From contig NZ_BCAG01000005.1 of the NCBI RefSeq assembly GCF_001293685.1, positions 310,001 through 374,000 of the forward strand: DNA of 64,000 bases, written 5' to 3'. How positions within the stretch are numbered: position 1 is the first letter of the stretch; each line of letters begins with the position of its first letter. The position numbers were made by a program, and so were the translations under genes. A model generated the notes under the pieces. The model saw nothing but the letters and a program-made list of their open reading frames with translations. It made no database searches and was not told the DNA's origin. Of the stretch, positions 58,161 to 64,000 are shown in pieces. This DNA comes from Desulfatitalea tepidiphila (GTDB lineage: Bacteria > Desulfobacterota > Desulfobacteria > Desulfobacterales > Desulfosarcinaceae).

Positions 58161-59632
58161 TGTCATCCAAACTCGACATGCGATCATCTTGCCCGACCAA
58201 CGCCGAACCGCTGGACATCATGGAAGGGGACCATCCCCGGGAAGCGTGCGGCATTTTCGGCGTGTACGGACACCCGGAAGCGGCCAAACTCTGTTACTTC
58301 GGACTCTACGCCCTCCAGCACCGCGGCCAGGAGAGCGCGGGGATCTGTGCCGTGGACAACGGCGTGCTTAACGAACACCGTGACATGGGCCTGGTGTCCG
58401 ATGTCTTCGGCAAGGAACAATTCGACCAGTTGCCGGGTCCCAGCGCAATCGGACATGTGCGCTACTCCACTACGGGCAGCTCCATATTGGTCAATGCCCA
58501 ACCGTTTGTGGTGCGCCACCGCCACAAGACCTACGCCGTGGGCCACAACGGCAACATCGTCAACGCCCACGCCCTCAAGGAAGAACTGGAAAGGAGCGGC
58601 TCCATCTTTCAGTCCACCATGGACAGCGAAATTTTCCTGCACCTGCTGGTGCGCAACCTGCACCTGGGGTTCGACGAAGCCCTGCGCGCCTCGGCCGCGC
58701 GATTGGAGGGGGCCTTTTCCATGGTCGTGTTGACCAGCCGCGGGGAAGTGATCGGCCTCAGGGACCCCTATGGGTTTCGGCCCCTGTGCCTGGGCCGTCT
58801 CAACGGCCACTGGGTGCTCGCCTCCGAAACCTGCGCCCTGGACCTGGTGCAGGCCGAATTTGTGCGGGAGCTCGACCCCGGCGAGATCGTCATCATCGAT
58901 GAAAAGGGACCGCGCAGCCTCTATCTTCCCCAAGCACCGCGCCACGCGTTTTGTATTTTCGAGTTCATCTATTTCGCCCGCCCGGACAGCACGATAATGG
59001 GGCACAACGTCTATCAGATGCGCAAGGCCCATGGACGCCGGCTTGCCGAGGAGAGGCCGGTGACGGCCGATCTGGTCATGCCCTTTCCCGATTCAGGCAC
59101 CTATGCAGCCCTGGGCTACTCCGAAGCCTCGGGCATTCCGTTTGAAATGGGCATGATCCGCAATCACTACGTGGGACGCACCTTCATCCAGCCGACCCAG
59201 AGCATGCGCGACTTCGGGGTGAGGGTCAAACTCAACCCCATCAAAGAGCTGCTCAGGGGCAAGGATATCATCATCATCGAAGATTCCATCATCCGCGGTA
59301 CGACCGCCCGAACCCGCGTGCGGGCGTTGCGCGAGATGGGCGTCAAGAAAGTCCACCTGCGAGTGGCGGGACCGCCACACCGCTTCCCCTGCCATTACGG
59401 CATCGATTTTTCGACCAAGGGCGAGCTGATCGCCGCCCGCATGTCGGTTCAGGAATTGGAACAATATCTGGGCCTGGATTCCCTTCACTACCTGAGCCTG
59501 GAAGGCCTGCTCGCCGCCACGGGTGTCAAGGACCCGGGAGAGCATTTCTGCAAGGCCTGTTTCGACGGCTGCTATCCGGTCACCTTCGATACCGGTCTGT
59601 CCAAGAACTGCCTGGAACTCGACCAACCCTGA
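58160..59632 (+). CDS. purF: Amidophosphoribosyltransferase
   Basis: 490 residues, first enzyme of purine synthesis. The catalytic Cys lies at residue 30 (HPREACGIFGVYG), so a 29-residue propeptide must be removed, as in the Bacillus-type enzyme. PRPP-binding motif IIIEDSIIRGTTART. C-terminal cysteines CKACFDGCYP fit the 4Fe-4S ligands of this type. It starts in the carB stop (TGATG). Codes for the fourth glutamine amidotransferase in the block. Confidence 0.95.
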
Positions 59633-59670
59633 AGATCCCGGCCAACCAAATCAAATATTGTTGGTGTTTG

Positions 59671-59770
59671 AAAAAAAATCGCATGCCAAAGCAGATGGCA
59701 GGCGTATGTGGCCCTGGCCACCTGTTCCACCCGCGCCGGGTTTAATGAATCGCATTCTGTTAGAATCCCT
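59671..59770 (+). repeat. Short copy C of the structured repeat family
   Basis: Between purF and the cyclic-nucleotide-binding gene. The head AAAAAATCGCATGCCAAAGC and GATGGCAGGCGTATGTGG match the head of copy B, then the sequence jumps directly to GGCCACCTGTTCCACC-CGCGCCGGGTTTAATG and the shared end CATTCTGTTAGAATCCCT. The entire central palindrome is missing, as if excised. Confidence 0.8.
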
Positions 59771-59859
59771 GGCCAATTGACTTTGGGCTTGCCTTTTGGT
59801 GCAGCCGGGGTCTACAATGCATTTGGCGATTTTGTCACTACCGCCGCAGGAGCATATCG

Positions 59860-60432
59860 ATGATCGAATCCAAGTATCTCAAGGAGAATATCGAAAATAT
59901 CCAACGCCTGATGTCGATCCAGGCCTTGAAACATTTCGAAACCCGCAACCTGGGCAAGCTGTTGCGCCTGAGCAAAATCAGGCAATACGAAGATGGCGAG
60001 CAGATTATCCAGGAAGGGGACATGGACCCCTGGCTCTATTTTCTGCTCTCTGGAAAGATACGGATTACCAAAGAGGGAGAAGAGATCGGCGTTCTATCCC
60101 GAAAAGGCGAAATCTTTGGCGAGATGCGCATCATCGACGACCAAAGCCGATCGGCCTCCGTATACGCCGTCGGGCAAACCGTGTGCCTGGCCGTGGACAC
60201 CTCGGCCGGCAATCGGCTCACCACCTCGGATGAAAAAGAGGCCCGCCTCGACTTCCTTCTGCTGCTCTACCGCATTTTTGCGGAATACATCACCGTTCGC
60301 CTCCGGCTGACCAATGAAGAGCTGGTCAAGGCCAAACGGGATGCCAAAAAAGGCTTCACATCCGCAGAGATGCCTGTGGAAGACGATCCCCCGAAAACAA
60401 ACGATCATAAGCGTCACATCGAAAAGTTCTAA
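59860..60432 (+). CDS. Cyclic nucleotide-binding domain protein without HTH
   Basis: 190 residues. One cNMP-binding domain (about 35-125): GEQIIQEGDMDPWLYFLLSG, then KIRITKEGEEIGVLSRKGEIFGEMRIIDDQSRSASVYA with the phosphate-binding-cassette-like GEM...RSAS. After it comes a helix and a charged tail, but no winged helix, so it is not a Crp/Fnr transcription factor. It presumably gives cyclic-nucleotide control to a partner; the next gene (radical SAM) starts within its stop codon (TAATG). Confidence 0.87.
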   Translation: MIESKYLKENIENIQRLMSIQALKHFETRNLGKLLRLSKIRQYEDGEQIIQEGDMDPWLYFLLSGKIRITKEGEEIGVLSRKGEIFGEMRIIDDQSRSASVYAVGQTVCLAVDTSAGNRLTTSDEKEARLDFLLLLYRIFAEYITVRLRLTNEELVKAKRDAKKGFTSAEMPVEDDPPKTNDHKRHIEKF

Positions 60433-61433
60433 TGTCCCCGACCGTCCGCTTCGCCAGAAACGCCGCCAATGTCTTTTTTCATATCCTGACCCAGTGCAAT
60501 CTGAAGTGCCGCCACTGTTATATCAACCCCGGGCAGCACGGCCGGCAGACCCTCAGCCTGGACACGATCCGGTCCTGGCTCGAGACCCTGGCCCGACGCG
60601 CCCCTATGGCCGACCTGATTTTTTTGGGCGGGGAACCGACCCTGCACCCGGACCTGGCCGAAGCTATTCATGCCGCCCGCCGGCTGGGATACCGCTCGAT
60701 CACCATCGACACCAATGGATATCTCTTCCATGACATCCTGGACCGCATCACCCCTGAAGCGGTCAATTTTATCAGCTTCAGCCTGGACGGTGCATCTTCG
60801 GAGACCAACGATGCCATCCGCGGCAAGGGCTCGTTCGAGGCCTGCACGGCCGGCGTCCGCAATGCCATCCAGAAGGGATTCCAGACCAGCCTCATCTACA
60901 CGGTCAGCAGCCTCAACCTCCATGAACTCAGTTCCGTACCTCCCCTTTTACGCCAATTGAAGATCAATCGGTTTTTCATTCAAGTGATCGGCCTCCGGGG
61001 GCAATCGGCCACTTGCGCCGAGCGCCCCTTGGAAGATCTTCAGGTCACGCGCGACCAGTGGCAAGACCACGTCCTGCCCGTGGCCCGTCAAGTGGCGGAC
61101 CAAGGCATTCGCGTCACCTATCCAAAAGTTTTCCTGGAACCGGACGAGCCGTTCGAATGTGCCGGGCGCGTGGCCGATAACTATTTCATCTTTCCCAACG
61201 GCCGCGTCTATCGCTGCCCCCTGTGCGAAGATTACCCCTTGCACAGCCTCGCCTTCGAAAACGACCGGTTGATCGAAATGTCCCCCATCAACGAAGCGGA
61301 CCTCTTCAAACTCGACATTCCAGAGGGATGTGTCATGAACAAGCTGATCCAACCACACAACATCACCTACCTGCCGGACGGCTCGCCGGCCCATAAAATC
61401 GCCTGCTGCCTACTGAAAGAAGAATTAGTATAA
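60432..61433 (+). CDS. Radical SAM protein with C-terminal Cys cluster (SPASM/twitch-like)
   Basis: 333 residues. Radical SAM core with CNLKCRHC (CxxxCxxC, about 20-27), GGEP motif FLGGEPTLHPDL and SLDGASSE. The C-terminal region has extra cysteines (ECAGR, CPLCEDYPL, GCVMNK, ACC), which suggests an auxiliary Fe-S cluster as in SPASM/twitch enzymes that modify peptides or proteins. Translationally coupled with the cyclic nucleotide-binding protein upstream. Substrate unknown; no obvious short precursor peptide gene was found next to it. Confidence 0.87.
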   Translation: MSPTVRFARNAANVFFHILTQCNLKCRHCYINPGQHGRQTLSLDTIRSWLETLARRAPMADLIFLGGEPTLHPDLAEAIHAARRLGYRSITIDTNGYLFHDILDRITPEAVNFISFSLDGASSETNDAIRGKGSFEACTAGVRNAIQKGFQTSLIYTVSSLNLHELSSVPPLLRQLKINRFFIQVIGLRGQSATCAERPLEDLQVTRDQWQDHVLPVARQVADQGIRVTYPKVFLEPDEPFECAGRVADNYFIFPNGRVYRCPLCEDYPLHSLAFENDRLIEMSPINEADLFKLDIPEGCVMNKLIQPHNITYLPDGSPAHKIACCLLKEELV

Positions 61434-61505
61434 ACCACAAATAGTTATGCAAAGCATCGCCTGTTTTACAGTAATAAATCGGAACCTTGAATTCCCTTTT
61501 CCAAG

Positions 61506-61523
61506 AAACCGGAACGGTTTTTT
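61506..61523 (+). terminator. Weak intrinsic terminator candidate after the radical SAM gene
   Basis: Six-bp stem AAACCG / CGGTTT, loop GAA, then TTTCC; 73 nt after the stop. Short stem makes it a weak candidate. Confidence 0.35.
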
Positions 61524-61669
61524 CCTGTTTAATTCTCTTACTATTTCAAGGAATTAAAAACTAACCGCCGCGCAGGGAGCCGATTTTGACTGCGCACCTG
61601 AGCTTTCACAGGATCCCACCTGAATTTTATCTATCTGAAATATTAAACCATTCAGTATTTCTCCGATAT

Positions 61670-61685
61670 TGGCACAACGATTGCT
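61670..61685 (+). promoter_or_regulatory. Sigma-54 (-24/-12) promoter of the small exported protein
   Basis: TGGCACAACGATTGCT matches the consensus TGGCACGN4TTGCW with a single deviation; GG (61671-61672) and GC (61683-61684) are 10 nt apart. Initiation near 61696 leaves about 70 nt of leader to ATG 61765. Confidence 0.75.
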
Positions 61686-61764
61686 CATAAACCCGGAAAA
61701 TGCCTGAAGACGGCCCGAATTGGCCGATAAATATTCGAAACATCGTTAACTCAAGGAGATCCCT

Positions 61765-62052
61765 ATGAATCAAGCAAGACGCCACGGGTGTACAGCTGTA
61801 ATGGTAATCCTGACCCTGCTGGCCCTCTTCGTCGGCCAGGCGCTGGCTGGGGAAAAAACCCTGGTCGGTGAGATCAATGACAACTATCAACTGATCGTCG
61901 GAAACCAGACCTACGATATCGCCGATACGGCCGAAGGAAACGAACTGGCCGAAAACCACATCAGCGAAAAGGTGGAAGTCACTGGGACCGTAGAAGAAAG
62001 AGACGATATCAAAATCATCACCGTCATCTCTTACAAGGTCTTGAGCCAATAA
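61765..62052 (+). CDS. Small exported OB-fold-like protein, unknown
   Basis: 95 residues: signal peptide with cleavage predicted after GQALA (about 28), then a compact beta-rich domain (TLVGEINDNYQLIVGNQTYD ... VEVTGTVEERDDIKIITVIS), which looks like a small OB-type barrel of the kind found in periplasmic BOF-like proteins. AAGGAG precedes the ATG. It sits behind a sigma-54 promoter. Function unknown. Confidence 0.8.
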   Translation: MNQARRHGCTAVMVILTLLALFVGQALAGEKTLVGEINDNYQLIVGNQTYDIADTAEGNELAENHISEKVEVTGTVEERDDIKIITVISYKVLSQ

Positions 62053-62171
62053 CGAGACGATATTGCCGACACATCGACAAGTCTTCCCGATGCAGCCTGC
62101 AGGACCGATGGATTTGCTTCACGTGGTTGTCCTTCACGATAGTCACACCGCAGGCATTGAGGAGATGACCT

Positions 62172-62426
62172 ATGCCAAAGAAAAAGACGCCGGTATCCAA
62201 CGAGACGCTCGTCGGCATCATCACGCCGGTCGAGTGGGATGTTGATGATCGCATCACCGCCGTCGCCTTGAGCGCCACGGATGATGAGGCCTACCTGATC
62301 GAAAACGGAGACAAATTCATTGATCTGGTGCAAAAATGCATCGAAGCGAGCGGCCAGATCAAGCGTGATCGGAAAAGCAGCCGAAGTATCACCATCAAGC
62401 GGTTTAACATCATCGACAACCCTTAG
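62172..62426 (+). CDS. Small cytosolic protein, possibly OB-like paralogue
   Basis: 84 residues, start MPKKKTPVSNETLVGIITPV, no signal peptide. The layout (ETLVG...I, middle YLIENGDKFIDL, then VQKCIEASGQIKRDRKSSRS and ITIKRFNI) follows the same strand pattern as the exported protein just upstream, suggesting a cytosolic relative. GAGGAG lies 7 nt before the ATG. Function unknown. Confidence 0.7.
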   Translation: MPKKKTPVSNETLVGIITPVEWDVDDRITAVALSATDDEAYLIENGDKFIDLVQKCIEASGQIKRDRKSSRSITIKRFNIIDNP

Positions 62427-62502
62427 CGCCTGAACGGCCGGAATCAACGGCATAACGCGGCCCCAAGCGACATCCCCTTATCCGTCAAGAGGCAGTAGAC
62501 AC

Positions 62503-62874
62503 ATGGAAATATTGCTCCCCGAAGATAAGGCCTTTTTTAAGGAACTCCTGACCCGACAATTGGACGAGTTGCTCAATACGGCGGAAAAGACCGTCGGGTC
62601 CCTGGTTCTTTGCGATACGCAGGCCGCGGACCCTTTGGATCAAGCCTCCCTGGACAATGATCGCAATTACACACTTCGCATCCGGGACAGGGAGAGCCAC
62701 CTGATCAAAAAAATTAAAACCGCTTTGGCCAAACTCGAAGACGGATCGTTCGGCATCTGCGATCGATGCGGTGAAGAGATAACGATTGCGCGCCTGAAGG
62801 CGCGGCCGGTCACCTCGTATTGCATTCGCTGCAAGACGCAGATGGAGGCATTTGAAAAGGTTTCCGGTTTCTGA
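62503..62874 (+). CDS. DksA/TraR-family C4 zinc-finger protein
   Basis: 123 residues: N-terminal coiled helices and a C-terminal four-Cys zinc finger CDRCGEEITIARLKARP...YCIRC (about 85-110), the DksA/TraR signature. Shorter than E. coli DksA (151), with one tip acidic region (LASLDNDRNYTLRIRDRE-type) less certain. Members bind the RNA polymerase secondary channel and tune transcription with ppGpp; that role here is inferred. The HU gene follows after 56 nt. Confidence 0.9.
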   Translation: MEILLPEDKAFFKELLTRQLDELLNTAEKTVGSLVLCDTQAADPLDQASLDNDRNYTLRIRDRESHLIKKIKTALAKLEDGSFGICDRCGEEITIARLKARPVTSYCIRCKTQMEAFEKVSGF

Positions 62875-62930
62875 CAGCAGGCGGTACAACACCCAACGAC
62901 ACCCAAAATGGGAAGGAGCGGAGAAAAAGA

Positions 62931-63200
62931 ATGAACAAAAGCGATCTGATCAATGAAATGGCCAACGCCCTGGAGAGCAAGAAGGTGGCCGAGGCAACTT
63001 TGGAAAGTCTCCTCGATGCCATCACCCAGGGATTGAAAAAAAACGGTAAGGTGACCCTCACCGGCTTCGGCACGTTCAAGGTATCCAAGCGCAAAGCACG
63101 CACCGGCCGGAATCCGAGGACCGGTGAAGCGATTAAAATCAAGGCCCGTAAAGTCCCCCAATTTACGCCGGGAAAGAACTTGAAGACAGCGGTCGCCTGA
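62931..63200 (+). CDS. hup: HU-family DNA-binding protein
   Basis: 89 residues, standard HU length. Helical N-terminus MNKSDLINEMANALESKKVA, then GKVTLTGFGTFKVSKRKART and the DNA-arm sequence GRNPRTGEAIKIKARKVPQF ending in TPGKNLKTAV. Nucleoid-associated, DNA bending. GGAGCGGAG lies just upstream. A perfect hairpin lies 28 nt past the stop. Confidence 0.96.
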   Translation: MNKSDLINEMANALESKKVAEATLESLLDAITQGLKKNGKVTLTGFGTFKVSKRKARTGRNPRTGEAIKIKARKVPQFTPGKNLKTAVA

Positions 63201-63227
63201 CAGAACGCCAACAGTATGCCGTTAGTT

Positions 63228-63253
63228 CGAAGGCGGCTCTCGAGCCGCCTTCG
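63228..63253 (+). terminator. Strong hairpin between HU and thioesterase genes
   Basis: Perfect 11-bp stem CGAAGGCGGCT / AGCCGCCTTCG with CTCG loop in the convergent gap. No T-run follows on either strand, so it may be a 3'-end stabiliser or a weak bidirectional terminator. Confidence 0.5.
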
Positions 63254-63276
63254 GCATTGACGCCAAGGCGTCCGTA

Positions 63277-64000
63277 TTACAAGCGATACTGCGCAATCTG
63301 ACGACTGATGGCAATCAGCTCCCCGCCCTCATCCCAAACCTCGCCATCTTCCTCCAACAGCCCGCAGGTAATGAATCGGGTATGGAAGAAACACTTTAAC
63401 CATCGGGACGAGGGGATCTTGCGGATATTGACGGAGAGTTCGATGGTCGGCACCCATGCGCCCAACCCGAGACTGGCATACGCCGGCGGCGGAAAACAAT
63501 CGGCCGCCAGCAGCAGCGCCAAGGCGTCGTAGGGCCGGCCATCCCTGAACTGAATCCAACCCTTATGCTCGGATCGATCCGCCAACTGCCCGGTGGTCAT
63601 CCACCCGGCACAAGAGGGGTCCAATCGCACCTCCACCTGGTCGAAAAGTGTGAAATTGGGGATGGTGGGGATGGACACACATTGATCCAGCGGCGCCAGG
63701 GCCGGCACACCGGCCTCGTAGCGATCCACCCGGCACACCATCTGGTCATCCATGAACGTGGCGATCGCCGCCACCGCCACCCGGTCTTCCTGCAGCAGCC
63801 GCGCGCCGAAACGTTCGAACTGGGCTGTCTCGGATATCCGTTCCAACGAGAGCCGCACAGGTCCCGGAGCCGTTCTCTGGATATAGTTGGCCGTCACGAT
63901 GGCCATCCGCTTTTTGTTTCGCTTCTGCTCCATGGCCCTGGCCAGGAGCGCCATGAGATACCCACCGTTGGGAAGTCCGTTGATCGCCCAGTTGGGAGAA
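63277..64000 (-). CDS. Acyl-CoA thioesterase-like (4HBT_3/TesB-type) protein, 5' end cut by window
   Basis: At least 240 codons; the reading frame continues past base 64000. The visible N-terminal part reads SPNWAINGLPNGGYLMALLA, matching the W-x-x-x-x-x-x-GGY/F start of tandem hotdog acyl-CoA thioesterases. The C-terminal half has GWIQFRDGRPYDALALLLAA, PTIELSVNIRK and FITCGLLEEDGEVWDEGGELIAISRQ, the second hotdog. An internal ATG (63954) is inside the first domain and is not the true start. Confidence 0.85.
   Translation of the reverse strand, partial: SPNWAINGLPNGGYLMALLARAMEQKRNKKRMAIVTANYIQRTAPGPVRLSLERISETAQFERFGARLLQEDRVAVAAIATFMDDQMVCRVDRYEAGVPALAPLDQCVSIPTIPNFTLFDQVEVRLDPSCAGWMTTGQLADRSEHKGWIQFRDGRPYDALALLLAADCFPPPAYASLGLGAWVPTIELSVNIRKIPSSRWLKCFFHTRFITCGLLEEDGEVWDEGGELIAISRQIAQYRL

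Larger units (their letters stand above)
61434..61764. other. Intergenic region before the small exported protein
   Basis: 331 nt without a gene. It contains a small hairpin with T-run (61506-61523, AAACCG-GAA-CGGTTT then TTT) that may end the radical SAM transcript, and the sigma-54 promoter at 61670-61685. Confidence 0.6.

Noticed and set aside
63228-63253. Canonical Rho-independent terminator after HU
   Set aside because: The stem is perfect but neither strand has a T-run after it, so it is listed only as a hairpin with uncertain terminator function.

Overview
The window looks like a chromosomal segment of a GC-rich, Gram-negative, anaerobic deltaproteobacterium (Desulfobacterota, in the neighbourhood of Desulfosarcina and its relatives). 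This is an inference from gene content: a UGA-encoded glutaredoxin-like selenoprotein of a type I associate with sulfate reducers, a ferredoxin-rich split glutamate synthase, sigma-54 promoters, LPS heptose synthesis, a MoxR/Bat operon and two families of palindromic intergenic elements. I see no rRNA, tRNA, CRISPR array, prophage or intact transposase.

Layout. 0-5 kb: heptose phosphatase (cut by the edge), an RlpA-type lipoprotein, Lon, and two divergent small heat-shock proteins. 5-8 kb: an MFS permease, then a toroid-fold protein paired with a hexapeptide acyltransferase. 8.3-15.8 kb: a tight MoxR-DUF58-DUF4381-BatA-BatB/C-BatD-BatE operon. 15.8-24 kb: BrkB-like protein, AzlCD, an ADP-forming acyl-CoA synthetase with inverted domain order, small membrane proteins, an SMR transporter, a SPOR protein and an RlmK-like methyltransferase. 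24-27 kb: Tat-exported aldo/keto reductase and an ATP/ADP-carrier-like permease, followed by a separate two-gene operon for very small proteins, one with six cysteines in a mirror-symmetric spacing. 27-33 kb: metallo-hydrolase, SurE, Nudix, the selenoprotein, DUF309, an acyl-CoA ligase and a flippase.

34-60 kb is a nitrogen-assimilation block: AsnB, GlnA, PII, Amt, GlnD, a second Amt-PII pair behind a sigma-54 promoter, GlnE, three-gene glutamate synthase, CarAB and PurF. It holds the whole uridylylation/adenylylation cascade (GlnD, two PII proteins, GlnE, GlnA), both ammonium importers, and four glutamine-consuming amidotransferases. 60-64 kb: a cyclic-nucleotide-binding protein overlapped by a radical SAM enzyme, a sigma-54-driven small exported protein, a cytosolic look-alike, a DksA-type zinc finger protein, HU, and a thioesterase cut by the right edge.

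The most interesting items lie outside conventional ORFs. (1) A family of intergenic repeats: two long copies fold into a near-continuous hairpin of about 180 nt whose stems differ between copies but stay paired (compensatory change), and two short copies lack the central palindrome. (2) A 142-bp MITE-like palindrome with a 6-bp target duplication that includes the glnE stop codon. (3) The UGA-containing selenoprotein gene. (4) The six-cysteine hairpin peptide operon with its own promoter and terminator.
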